Shown piece after piece: positions 25,717-35,242 of a stretch of 64,000 nt of DNA; position 1 is the first letter of the stretch, and the number at the start of each line of letters is the position of its first letter. The DNA lies in assembly GCA_016933055.1 (NCBI GenBank), contig JAFGBS010000008.1, positions 62,001 through 126,000 of the forward strand. Reading direction: 5' to 3'. Source of the stretch: Promethearchaeota archaeon. Its GTDB lineage: Archaea > Asgardarchaeota > Lokiarchaeia > Sigyniarchaeales > Promethearchaeaceae. The notes under the pieces were generated by a model that saw only the letters and a list, made by a program, of their open reading frames with translations, ran no database searches and was not told the DNA's origin. The position numbers were made by a program, and so were the translations under genes.

Positions 25717-26583
25717 ATGAAATTAATTACCTATTATCGAAATAAAGTTGAGGAAACCGGAATATTATTGGATGAAAATATTATTCCCTTGGATGTGTTA
25801 AATGACGTGTTTGGTTGGCACTTTCCAAACCATTTAGACGAGATTTTCAAATCCGATTCATTTACGAAATTAGCACACAATGTGAAAAACATCAATCTTG
25901 ATATGAGTCAATTTGAAGGATATGATTCCTACCAACTAACCAATATAAAGATCGCTCCATTATACCGCCATCCCCCCAAAATATGGGGGATCGGTTTAAA
26001 TTATAGAGATCATGCAGCAGATTTGGAGGAAAAAACACCTTCCTTAATCCCTGCTAGTTTTATGAAAGCGGACACCACAATAATTGGACCGGGAGAAACA
26101 ATTCAATTACCCAAGGTAGCCGAAAAAACTACTGGTGAAGCGGAACTTGGAATAATAATCGGGAAAAAATGTAAAAACATACATCACCTAAATTGGTTAG
26201 AAGCCGTTGCCGGGTTTACGTGTATAATTGATATGACTGCAGAAAGTATTTTACGAAAGAATCCTCGTTATCTAACACTAAGTAAGAATTTCGATACATT
26301 TTTCTCTTTCGGACCGGTTCTTATAACTCCTGAGGAAGTTATGGATATCAATTCACTCCAAGTAGCGACAATATTGAACGGGGAAATTCATGCGAAAAAT
26401 ATGATTTGCAACATGACCTTCCCACCCGATTTTTTGGTGTCTTTCCATTCAGAGGTAATGACTTTATTACCTGGTGATATTATATCAACTGGAACACCAC
26501 GAGCAGTGGAAATAAAACCAGGAGATAATATAGGTTGCTCAATTTCGGGATTTCCTATTTTGAATAATCCTGTAGCGGGATAA
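25717..26583 (+). CDS. Fumarylacetoacetate hydrolase-fold protein
   Basis: A 288-residue protein of the FAH family. An N-terminal part of about 90 residues is followed by the core: KIWGIGLNYRDHAADL, FMKADTTIIGPGETIQLP, and the metal-binding stretch TTGEAELGIIIGKKC with its pair of Glu. The later part has GDIISTGTPRAVEIKPGD, where STGTP is the family's usual loop. Members hydrolyse, decarboxylate or dehydrate small oxo-acids such as acylpyruvates or 2-keto-3-deoxy sugar acids. The usual NDVSAR motif is replaced by IDMTAES. I chose ATG 25717 over GTG 25708. It shares a divergent promoter region with larA. Confidence 0.88.
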   Translation: MKLITYYRNKVEETGILLDENIIPLDVLNDVFGWHFPNHLDEIFKSDSFTKLAHNVKNINLDMSQFEGYDSYQLTNIKIAPLYRHPPKIWGIGLNYRDHAADLEEKTPSLIPASFMKADTTIIGPGETIQLPKVAEKTTGEAELGIIIGKKCKNIHHLNWLEAVAGFTCIIDMTAESILRKNPRYLTLSKNFDTFFSFGPVLITPEEVMDINSLQVATILNGEIHAKNMICNMTFPPDFLVSFHSEVMTLLPGDIISTGTPRAVEIKPGDNIGCSISGFPILNNPVAG

Positions 26584-26676
26584 TTTTAAACAATTCTTTT
26601 GACGACAAAATATTATTCCCAATTTGTACATTGGAAGATGAAAAATTATAAGATTCTTCAAAGATCCAATGGTGGA

Positions 26677-27807
26677 TTAAGATGGTTTTATAACTATAGG
26701 GAGATCGTTAATGTCCAAACCTATTGCAGTATGATCATCTCTACCTACCAAAGTAGTGGCTGCAAGCATACCCTTGTATATTGCTTCCTGAATCATCTCG
26801 TTAACCGCTCTAAAAGCATATTCCATTAAAGAGGAATAATCATTAACAATATCACAAGTTTGGATGGGTTCACGATTCTCCATAGAAATTTGATTTGCCG
26901 TGGAAAAAGCAAAGATGAAATCTCCGGAAGTATTTGAAATGCTCGAACCTGTGCGAATAATACCGTTTATTCCTCGTTTGGACAAACGATTTAACTGTCG
27001 AGATTCCATGGGAATATCTGTTGCTATAATTACAATAATGGATCCGTGAACGTTTTTTGCGCTTGATTTAGGTTTAATTCGTCCTTTCGGAAAATATTTT
27101 TTTTCATCTAGTGTTTCAGCCATTCGGTACCCATAGAAAAGAAAATCTTCGAAAATACCAAAATTGGGAAAGACTACCGTCCCGATGTGGAAATCTTTAT
27201 TCGAATTAACCAAGTTCTTATCTAAAACTCGTGAGGCAGTCCCCATTCCGCTTTTCAATTGAAATACTTGAAAACCCGTACATGCTCCAATATTGCCCTC
27301 TTCAACCTGTGTAGTGCATTTAGCATCTCTAATTGCTTGAAAAACATGGTCCGTCTTTACATGACGTCCTTGGATATCATTCAGATAACTATCGTTACAT
27401 TCAGCCACAACTGGGGAAATGGATCCCGTTGTAATTCCAATCTGCGGACTTTCTTGGATCATGTACTCCACAAGAGCATCGTAGACTAATCCTACATTTA
27501 GTGTTCCTGTTATCGCAATTGGGGACTCAATACAACCCAATTCCTGAATTTGAGGGATTCCTGTAGACTTTCCGAACCCATTTGCGACATGAACGCTTGC
27601 TCTAACTTTATGTTTGAAAAGGTTCTCTTGATGAGGAAGCACGATCGTCACTCCTGTTCTTATAGGCCCTTTTGACGGCGTTAATTTTCCCTTTCCCTCA
27701 ATTATCGTGTAATGTCCTATCGAAACTCCGGGAACATCAATTATAGAGTTAGTTTTTCCCGTAGGTAAAAAACCACAGTTCCATCCTAGACTTCTTAACT
27801 CTACCAT
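26677..27807 (-). CDS. P1 family peptidase (DmpA/L-aminopeptidase D-esterase type)
   Basis: A 376-residue protein of the S58 (DmpA/BapA) family. The start has IIDVPGVSIGHYT and IRTGVTIVLPH, the middle ASVHVANGFGKSTGIPQIQE and ITGTLNVGLVYDAL, and the autoprocessing region GSIIVIIATDIPMESRQL, where the Gly-Ser bond is the expected cleavage site that frees the nucleophile Ser. These enzymes form an alpha-beta heterodimer after self-cleavage and act on N-terminal residues of peptides or amides. It is divergent from the uronate isomerase gene, and a small palindrome sits just upstream of the start codon. It converges on the FAH-fold gene. Confidence 0.9.
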   Translation of the reverse strand: MVELRSLGWNCGFLPTGKTNSIIDVPGVSIGHYTIIEGKGKLTPSKGPIRTGVTIVLPHQENLFKHKVRASVHVANGFGKSTGIPQIQELGCIESPIAITGTLNVGLVYDALVEYMIQESPQIGITTGSISPVVAECNDSYLNDIQGRHVKTDHVFQAIRDAKCTTQVEEGNIGACTGFQVFQLKSGMGTASRVLDKNLVNSNKDFHIGTVVFPNFGIFEDFLFYGYRMAETLDEKKYFPKGRIKPKSSAKNVHGSIIVIIATDIPMESRQLNRLSKRGINGIIRTGSSISNTSGDFIFAFSTANQISMENREPIQTCDIVNDYSSLMEYAFRAVNEMIQEAIYKGMLAATTLVGRDDHTAIGLDINDLPIVIKPS

Positions 27808-27817
27808 TTCTCTTCAC

Positions 27818-27830
27818 TGACAATTTGTCA
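27818..27830. promoter_or_regulatory. Palindrome in the peptidase/uronate isomerase intergenic region
   Basis: TGACAA-T-TTGTCA is a perfect inverted repeat with a single central base. It lies 11 bases upstream of the peptidase start codon and 67 bases before the uronate isomerase start. Such a short palindrome arises often by chance, so an operator role is only a suggestion. Confidence 0.25.
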
Positions 27831-27896
27831 TCAATGTGTATCTAACACGAAGATTTAAAATTTATCAGAGTAAATGGTGTTTTAGGTGAATGAGTT

Positions 27897-29294
27897 ATGG
27901 GTTTTCTGGATGAGAATTATTTATTAACAAATGATACAGCAAAAAGACTATTTAACATTATTAAATCGCTTCCTATTGTAGATGCTCATAACCATAGTGA
28001 CGCTCATGAAATAGCTGAAAACGAGAATTATACCGATATCTGGCAAGCAGAAGTGGCCACCGATCATTATATTTGGGAGTTAATGAGAAAGCGGGGCGTT
28101 TCTGAGACATTCATCACTGGAACTGCGACTAATGAAGAAAAATGGATGAAATTAGCTGAAATCTTTGAGGACTTGGTGGGCAATCCTGTATATGAATGGG
28201 TACATCTAGATTTACGTCAACGCTTAGGGATTACTGAACTCATTTCGAAAACTACTGCTCAATCGATTTGGAATCAAGCGATACATATTCTTCAACAAGA
28301 AAATAAACGTCCGCAACAAATTCTAAAAGAAATGTCTGTAGAATCCATGTGTACTACTAATGATCCCATTGATCTGTTAGCTGATCATAAAAAATTAATG
28401 GATATTTATGGGAAAGGATATATCCGTCCAACATGGAGACCCGATAATGCCATGAATATTTTTAGGCCTACTTGGGTAGAATACGTGGAAAAACTGGGGC
28501 AGAGAGTAGAGAAATACCCTCTCACTCTTGATGATTTCATAGAGGCTTTGAGAACTACTCATGATTATTTTGCAGAATTCGGGTGTATAACTAGTGATCA
28601 TGGTATGCTAATTCCTCTAGGTTTTGAAGTAAATAAGGAAGATGTTGAAGATATTTATGAACGTCGCATCAATGATGAAGAAACCACGGAAGAAGAGCAC
28701 ATGTTATTCATGAGTTACATGTTACATGAATTTGCACAAATGGATGTGGAAAAAGGGTGGGTTATGCAATTACACATTGGAGCAGTTCGTGATGCAAGAG
28801 AATCATTATTGACTATTATTGGACCAGATAGTGGAGGGGACATTTCTAATCATACGGTAGAAATTGTAGATTCCTTACTTGACCTTCTTAATTCTTATGA
28901 TGAGAAAAATCCTATACTTGATCCAAAATATCGTGGATTAAAAGTGGTATTATATTGCCTTGATCCTTCTCATCAACCAACTTTAGCAACAATTACACGT
29001 GCATTTGGTAAAAACGTGAATTTAGGTGCAGCTTGGTGGTTCAATGACACTCCTATAGGAATGAAAAGACAACTGGAATATATTTCATCGGTGGATTTGT
29101 TAATGAACTATGCAGGGATGGTAACCGATTCCCGTAAATTATTGTCCTATGGGTCCCGAACTGAAATGTTTCGTAGAGTATTAGCGGATGTGTTGGGATC
29201 TATGGTGGAAAAAGGGCAGATCCCCGAAGAGTTGGCAATTAAAACTGCAAAACATGTGTGTTACGACGGTCCAAAGCATTTTTTTGGATTTTAA
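27897..29294 (+). CDS. uxaC: Uronate (glucuronate) isomerase
   Basis: A 465-residue enzyme, the usual length for UxaC, which interconverts glucuronate and fructuronate (or galacturonate and tagaturonate). It shows the metal motif IVDAHNHSDAHEIAEN, the family stretch DHYIWELMRKRGVSETFITG, NPVYEWVHLDLRQRLGI, and VMQLHIGAVRDARESLL. It ends with RMEY-like family residues replaced by RTEMFRRVLADVLG. AGGTGA precedes the ATG, and a TATA-like ttaaaattta lies about 40 bases upstream. No other classical uronate pathway gene is present, so the next steps may run through the nearby FAH- or LarA-family enzymes. Confidence 0.93.
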   Translation: MGFLDENYLLTNDTAKRLFNIIKSLPIVDAHNHSDAHEIAENENYTDIWQAEVATDHYIWELMRKRGVSETFITGTATNEEKWMKLAEIFEDLVGNPVYEWVHLDLRQRLGITELISKTTAQSIWNQAIHILQQENKRPQQILKEMSVESMCTTNDPIDLLADHKKLMDIYGKGYIRPTWRPDNAMNIFRPTWVEYVEKLGQRVEKYPLTLDDFIEALRTTHDYFAEFGCITSDHGMLIPLGFEVNKEDVEDIYERRINDEETTEEEHMLFMSYMLHEFAQMDVEKGWVMQLHIGAVRDARESLLTIIGPDSGGDISNHTVEIVDSLLDLLNSYDEKNPILDPKYRGLKVVLYCLDPSHQPTLATITRAFGKNVNLGAAWWFNDTPIGMKRQLEYISSVDLLMNYAGMVTDSRKLLSYGSRTEMFRRVLADVLGSMVEKGQIPEELAIKTAKHVCYDGPKHFFGF

Positions 29295-29295
29295 A

Positions 29296-32200
29296 CTAAG
29301 TTTGAGCCGATTTACTTCTTCGTTTAATTTGTTGTATATTAGCTAGAACAAGTCGTCTCATATTAGGACTCATAGTCGCACCTGTTACTTCAGCGTCGTA
29401 AACTAGAAAAGGGATCTGATTATCAAGATATATAGGTTTAAGAATTGCTTGTGATATTCGATATGGTAAACAGAACTGTGGTCCAATTAAGATTAAAGAG
29501 TCGAATGCATTTCCGTGGATTGTCTCCATTCCTTTTCCAATTGCAGGGATTGATTCTCCAAAAATTTTGGGACTTATCAAGGATTGCGCATTTGCAAAAA
29601 TCTGTTCGATATTAGTAGGATGCGAATACAATAATCCAGTTCTTTCAAATCTTTTTCGCATAGATCGCTCTACCCATTCCATAAAGCGCAAGGATACTTT
29701 ACTCGCCAGTATTTGGCTTTTTAAATTTGTGGTACCGCTGACCATTTTGCCAAAATACAATCCATACAAAAGAAGTTCAAATAAATCCGTGGATTTTATG
29801 ATCACGCCATGTTGATTGTAGATTTTACTAAGCTCTCTTAGGAAAAAGGGGCTAAATCTCACAAAAAAATCTCCTGAGACCAGAACTTTTGGATATTCCC
29901 TAGGATTTGAGGATCGTGGTATCGTTTTGACTTTTCGAATGAGTTTTCTTATTGCTTTGCGGGACTTCCTCAATTTAGTTGCTGAATCAAGAAATTCTGT
30001 CCAGAATTCGTTCAATAAGATTAATCCTTGCTCATCACCTACTACCCTCAATGCGCTATCAATTTCATGAATAATGTCTCCGAGAACGACATATTTTGGA
30101 GCGGTTCTTAATATTTTAGTTAAGGATCTCCCCATAAAATTATTATATTTATCGAAATTGAAGATAAAGACATCCTCGATTTGATTATCAATGATAAAAC
30201 TTTTGAGATAACTATAATAATTACAGACTACGCAAGGAGAACCACCTCGAAGCATGAAATACCCGATGACTTCTCCAGGTCTTCTATGTTCCGTAAGATA
30301 CTTGATGTGACCAATTACAACGCTTAAGGGATTGCATTCCTTCCCACTACTATGTTTTAGCCCCTCTATTGGGTATTCGGGTATAATATCTGTCGTGAAT
30401 CCTGGATTAAATCCCCAATTTGCAAACATTTTTTCAATTAAATCGGTATGATATTTTGAAAAAGAGGGTGCATAAATCTTTACTCGTGAATCGCTGATTG
30501 GAATTTTTTCTCCTGTACTACTGATCACATGAGGGCTTTTGTTCTCCAATTCTAATTTCGCAATCTGAAACTCCTTTTCTTTATGCGGTTTTTTCATTTT
30601 GCGATAATTTTTAATTATTTCTATAAATGCTTCTAATCGGGTTTGAGTACCCGCATCAGCCTGATGGGCGTCCAATTCTAAAAAAAGATAAGGTTTTGAT
30701 TTTAATTCCGTTCTAACATAATTTTGGATGAAAGAATCAATAGTACAGCTAAAACTATTAATATATAAAATAAATAAATTATCATTATTTCGCACCATCT
30801 CCACTGCATGCTTGATACAATTCGCAAAATACCAAGGAAATGAAGTTGTATTAGCATCAATTTCTGAATAACCGAAATCATATTCCAGGAAGTCAAATGG
30901 TATTACATTAATTCCCATACTTACAAGTTTTTTCGGAATAGATTGAGAGGTCTCAGCTGGAAAGGCATTATAACTTCTCCCGACAAGCAGGATCCCAATA
31001 TCATCAGTTTTCGAAATACTGTCCAAGCTCTCTCTCCCTTTTAATAGAAATTTGTTTTCTACCTCTAATTGTGCTGCCACTGCTCCCTTATAAGCCCTCG
31101 TACATATTTCTATCGGGATTTTGAGTTCCTCAGTTGCAAATTGAATCAATTCAGTTCGATTTTCATATCCATCTGAGAAATCTAAGACTGGTTTGTAAAT
31201 ATTAGCAGAATTAAAAGCTTGAGAAATAATATAGGGACTTGCTTGAGTAATCGGACAAAAAGTAGAGTCTTCCCACCCCTCTTTCTGGGTCATGGTATGA
31301 ATGTGCGGTAAAAATATGTTCTTTATCCCCTTTTTAACTAAATCTAACACGGCTCCATGAAGAATTTGCATAGGATAACATAACGGAGCATTTGTGACTT
31401 TTTCCATTTCTTCATCGATCCCCGATAAAACAACTTCGAAACCTAATTCCGTAAAAAATCTGGAAAATAATGGATACAGACTATGAGTTAATAGTGCCCG
31501 AGGGATACCCAACTTTCCTTTCGAATATGAAATTATCACAGATGAATAGGGTTTTTGGAACACAAGATTATTGCGAAATGCTACTAAGTCTTCTTTTTCT
31601 TGAATTTTTTTGGATTGTTTCCACATGTGCTCATAACGGGAGCATTTTCCCCCAAAGGGAAATTTTCTTCCCCCTACTTCATATTGTTCAATTGTACATA
31701 AGTTCGTACAAGATCTACATGTGAATCTGCCTACATGTCTCATAGGTTCACGCACTAGGGAAGATAACGTAACGTTCTCAGGTATAAGGTCAATCTCCTG
31801 CAATAAATGCTTTTCTTTAGCGATAAGTGCAATTCCAAAGGCTCCAATCAGTTCAGGATTGGAAGGAATAATAATTTGTCTACCTGTGATTTGGGCAAAT
31901 GCATAACCTACGGCAGAGTTTTTTGCAACTCCGCCTTGAAAAAATATTTTTTTCTTCCCAATTGGACGGGATCCCTTGACTTTATTTAGGTAATTATTTG
32001 CGATGGAATACACTAACCCTGCAATTATGTTCTCCCGTCCATATCCTTCTTGTAGGGCAGTTCTGATATCGGTATTGATAAATGCTGCGCAATCTGCTTT
32101 AAAACTGACTGGTTCTTGTGCTTTCATCGCTTCCTCTGCGATTTCATAAACATTTACGCCCAAATCACATTTAGCGCTTTCTTCAAGAAAACTGCCTGTA

Positions 32201-33465
32201 CCAGCCGAACAGCTTGCATTCATGGCGTAATCTACTGGTACTCCGTTTTCTAGATACATATATTTGCTATCTTGACCCCCGATTTCGAAAATAGTTTCTA
32301 CATCAGCATCATAATAGGCAGCTCCTGCTGAATGGGCCGAAATTTCATTATATACAGCTGGTGTACCTAAATATGCACCAACAATCGCTCGACCTGAACC
32401 TGTAACTCCTATTAATTGGAGATTATGGTCTCCCACTTGATCCAAGATGTTTTGGATGGACTCTTTGGTAGCTTTAACGGGATTACCATTAGTTCGCCCA
32501 TAATGTGAAGCGATTATTGCATTCTCATCAGCGTCCATTAACACTGCTTTAGTGGTTGTTGATCCTACATCAATTCCTAGGATATATCTTTTATCAAGGG
32601 TTTTGTGAATTGATGGTTCAGTCGTTATTATAGTGACCAGATCGCGATAATTTCCCAAACTGGGCAACGTAGTGAAAGATTTACTTATATTGAGTTTCGG
32701 AACAGTAAATTGGGGTGAATCTTTAACAAGAAGGGCCGCTCCAAGTGCCTCATATACTGCACTTTCGGGTTTAATGATTATTTCCACTTCTTTTAAGCAT
32801 TCTTTAAGAATTGATACAAATGCATCATTTAATGATAATCCTCCAATTAATAGAACTCTTTTTGGTTCAATGCGGGATTGCCATATCAATCCCATTACTT
32901 TATTCACCATGCTTAATAGAATGGAATATAAAATATCCTCAAGTTTTTCTTCTCCACGATTTAACTTGTGGGTGATATCAGATTTGCAATGAACTGAACA
33001 TCGTGATGCTAATTCGATTTTTTTTCCCTTCTGGGCTAAAATTATCGCTTCATCTAAAGATAATGCTAAACGTTCAATTTGTTGAAGGAAGAACTCTCCC
33101 GAACCCGCTGCACATTTGTCATGGGATAAAGAATTCACGATATGGTGCTGTTCGTTTAAAACATATAATACAAATGCCTCCCCTCCGAGAGATAAAACCA
33201 AATCAAATGGCTTGTTTTCTTCTGAAATGGCACGCTCAATACTTTCTATCTCTGATATATCTCCAAATGAACCGCATACTCCATAATAGTTTTTTTGTGA
33301 GTTTTCTGGATAGGCTTGGCTTAAAATAGTAGTTAGAATTTCTTGGGGCTTTCCTTGATGAGGCTTTTTAGTGAGTCTCACATTATTTTGGCTATCTATA
33401 CTAACTACATTGACCGAAACAGAACCAATATTTACTCCGATATATTGATTGGTAATACAATCCAC
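29296..33465 (-). CDS. Giant 2-hydroxyacyl-CoA dehydratase activase (double ASKHA ATPase fused to dehydratase-like parts)
   Basis: A 1389-residue protein. Two BadF/BcrA-type ATPase domains lie in tandem: the first at about 1-260 with KCAAGSGEFFLQQIERL (Cys118), the second at about 290-550 with ILGIDVGSTTTKAVLMD, and CSAGTGSFLEESAKC near residue 420. The Cys in these loops hold the 4Fe-4S cluster shared at the dimer interface in known activases. A CRSCTNLCTIEQY zinc or iron motif near residue 585 precedes a DUF2229-like part, and the C-terminal 400 residues resemble the dehydratase component (HgdB-like). Such proteins couple ATP hydrolysis to one-electron reduction. The start is GTG at 33465, directly after an in-frame stop. 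No separate dehydratase genes are nearby. Confidence 0.9.
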   Translation of the reverse strand: MDCITNQYIGVNIGSVSVNVVSIDSQNNVRLTKKPHQGKPQEILTTILSQAYPENSQKNYYGVCGSFGDISEIESIERAISEENKPFDLVLSLGGEAFVLYVLNEQHHIVNSLSHDKCAAGSGEFFLQQIERLALSLDEAIILAQKGKKIELASRCSVHCKSDITHKLNRGEEKLEDILYSILLSMVNKVMGLIWQSRIEPKRVLLIGGLSLNDAFVSILKECLKEVEIIIKPESAVYEALGAALLVKDSPQFTVPKLNISKSFTTLPSLGNYRDLVTIITTEPSIHKTLDKRYILGIDVGSTTTKAVLMDADENAIIASHYGRTNGNPVKATKESIQNILDQVGDHNLQLIGVTGSGRAIVGAYLGTPAVYNEISAHSAGAAYYDADVETIFEIGGQDSKYMYLENGVPVDYAMNASCSAGTGSFLEESAKCDLGVNVYEIAEEAMKAQEPVSFKADCAAFINTDIRTALQEGYGRENIIAGLVYSIANNYLNKVKGSRPIGKKKIFFQGGVAKNSAVGYAFAQITGRQIIIPSNPELIGAFGIALIAKEKHLLQEIDLIPENVTLSSLVREPMRHVGRFTCRSCTNLCTIEQYEVGGRKFPFGGKCSRYEHMWKQSKKIQEKEDLVAFRNNLVFQKPYSSVIISYSKGKLGIPRALLTHSLYPLFSRFFTELGFEVVLSGIDEEMEKVTNAPLCYPMQILHGAVLDLVKKGIKNIFLPHIHTMTQKEGWEDSTFCPITQASPYIISQAFNSANIYKPVLDFSDGYENRTELIQFATEELKIPIEICTRAYKGAVAAQLEVENKFLLKGRESLDSISKTDDIGILLVGRSYNAFPAETSQSIPKKLVSMGINVIPFDFLEYDFGYSEIDANTTSFPWYFANCIKHAVEMVRNNDNLFILYINSFSCTIDSFIQNYVRTELKSKPYLFLELDAHQADAGTQTRLEAFIEIIKNYRKMKKPHKEKEFQIAKLELENKSPHVISSTGEKIPISDSRVKIYAPSFSKYHTDLIEKMFANWGFNPGFTTDIIPEYPIEGLKHSSGKECNPLSVVIGHIKYLTEHRRPGEVIGYFMLRGGSPCVVCNYYSYLKSFIIDNQIEDVFIFNFDKYNNFMGRSLTKILRTAPKYVVLGDIIHEIDSALRVVGDEQGLILLNEFWTEFLDSATKLRKSRKAIRKLIRKVKTIPRSSNPREYPKVLVSGDFFVRFSPFFLRELSKIYNQHGVIIKSTDLFELLLYGLYFGKMVSGTTNLKSQILASKVSLRFMEWVERSMRKRFERTGLLYSHPTNIEQIFANAQSLISPKIFGESIPAIGKGMETIHGNAFDSLILIGPQFCLPYRISQAILKPIYLDNQIPFLVYDAEVTGATMSPNMRRLVLANIQQIKRRSKSAQT

Positions 33466-33691
33466 CTATAAAATTATCTTTACTTAGAAAAGAACCTAAT
33501 AGAACAATTAAACCTTTGTAACAAATCTGGGAGTAGATCGTCTATCAAATATAGGCTAAATTTTTCGAAGCTAACTAAATCTTCTATTTTATTGTTAAAC
33601 ATACATTGTAGGTCTAACAAAACCTAAACTTCTACAGTCGTCTGTGAATTAAATAGGAATAAAAAAAAGACAATATAGATTTTTGGTAATT

Positions 33692-35149
33692 TTAAAGTAA
33701 CATTGTTATTGCTGTGTAGAGAACGCAGTAAATTAAAAATACTACAAAGAATAAAATCACCATTCCTGCACCATAATATTTTTTCGGGGGGTCACTTATG
33801 GATTCTACATTCGTAATTGCATCGGAAATCCTCGCTCGTTCGTGTCCTTGTTTTCCGCTCATCAATTTTACCGTTATCCATTCAAATGAACCAATAAAAT
33901 CAATTTTTTGCCATAACCACAAAACTAAGGTCCAAAAAGCGAGAATATATATTAGCTCACCAATTACTCCGTATCCACCTAAGCCTTCATTGAAAAAGGG
34001 CCCATCTCTGGTGAGAACAAATGTAGCCCAGTTAAATCCATAATTGATGGCATTCAAAATCAATTGGAGAAGCATAATTGGAAAAACCATGACCCATTGG
34101 AGCATCCAAAGACTTAATGACATAATTCCAAAGCGTTGAAAGTAGAAGAATTTAACCTGCTTCCGCCCTCTACGTACATCTAGAAGGTAGAGAAATATTA
34201 ATATTGCCAATATCGAACCCCCTGAAGTCATGAGGTAAATACCTGCTTCTACTTCGATAAATACAGAATCTAATGTGGATTCTAAGGTGGATTCAAGGAA
34301 GTAGAAGGCAGCTCCTACCACAAATAGAAACATGCTGACCATAAAAAACCAATTTAGATGACGTTTTTCTACTTGTTCCTTACTTATCAGAAAACCGATA
34401 ATCACCCCAACAAACATAATAGAAATATCGGGGAAGAATGGAAAATCATCCTTGATAAATGGAGCTAGAATTATACGCAAAATATTCGTCCCTATATCTG
34501 TAGTTTGCCAGAGATCTTGGGGTTTATTGGGAAAACCCAACGTGGGATATAACCATTGAAGTAGAGGAGTTACAACAAAAAGAGTACATACGCTTATGGT
34601 GATGAACGTCACAATCATGCGTTTTCTCGACCAATCGGCTCGTTTCATCAACAGATAAATTAAAGAAGTAACAATAAGCCCCACTCCAATTAGCCATAGG
34701 ATATGTGATCTAAAAAGCATTTGAACGGATTCATCAATAATGTTAGGTTCCCGCAATATGGTATAAAGTAGCATATGATTAAGCAGAACTTCTGCAACAT
34801 AACCAAGAACGGCGATGAATAATCCTCGAATCAATTGTGTTTTAATTAAGGTCCAAAAAGCATGTTTTTTACCCTCTCGAGGATCTCCTTCCCACTTGGT
34901 GATGATTCGGTTCCATTTTTTATCTATGGATATGGTATTCACAATTGCGGACAAACAAACGAATAAAACATCGAATTCTCCTATGAATACCAAAGGAACC
35001 AGTAAAATATAGAAAATAATACCTGGGTCTCCGGCCATTACTGCATTATAATCATAAGACTGATTCATCACATGAAAAGAAAAAACACCAATTATTGCAA
35101 GACCGCGTAACACATCCAGTGAAAGGTATCGTTTTAATTTCTGAGACAT
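33692..35149 (-). CDS. Membrane acyltransferase-like protein (HGSNAT/DUF1624 type), paralogue 1
   Basis: A 485-residue polytopic protein with about ten to eleven membrane helices. It starts RYLSLDVLRGLAIIGVFSFH, with the Asp, Arg-Gly and His conserved in heparan-alpha-glucosaminide N-acetyltransferase-like and acyltransferase-3-like proteins, and ends with the family's GSFEWITVKLMSG segment. These proteins move an acyl group across the membrane to a sugar or other acceptor, but the acceptor here is unknown. It is divergent from a paralogue at 35243 with the same start and end motifs. An A-rich stretch at 33657-33668 (T-run on its own strand) could end transcription. Confidence 0.78.
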   Translation of the reverse strand: MSQKLKRYLSLDVLRGLAIIGVFSFHVMNQSYDYNAVMAGDPGIIFYILLVPLVFIGEFDVLFVCLSAIVNTISIDKKWNRIITKWEGDPREGKKHAFWTLIKTQLIRGLFIAVLGYVAEVLLNHMLLYTILREPNIIDESVQMLFRSHILWLIGVGLIVTSLIYLLMKRADWSRKRMIVTFITISVCTLFVVTPLLQWLYPTLGFPNKPQDLWQTTDIGTNILRIILAPFIKDDFPFFPDISIMFVGVIIGFLISKEQVEKRHLNWFFMVSMFLFVVGAAFYFLESTLESTLDSVFIEVEAGIYLMTSGGSILAILIFLYLLDVRRGRKQVKFFYFQRFGIMSLSLWMLQWVMVFPIMLLQLILNAINYGFNWATFVLTRDGPFFNEGLGGYGVIGELIYILAFWTLVLWLWQKIDFIGSFEWITVKLMSGKQGHERARISDAITNVESISDPPKKYYGAGMVILFFVVFLIYCVLYTAITMLL

Positions 35150-35242
35150 GCATTGGGATTGGTTGAGTGACTATAAAAAAATTATGTTTGAAATTCTTTC
35201 GGAGACATAAACTTATTTACTTATATACTGAAAAATCAGATA

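Noticed and set aside
27818..27830. The TGACAA-T-TTGTCA palindrome as a strong regulatory site
   Set aside because: A perfect six-base inverted repeat of this kind is expected by chance several times in the window, so it is kept only as a low-confidence feature.
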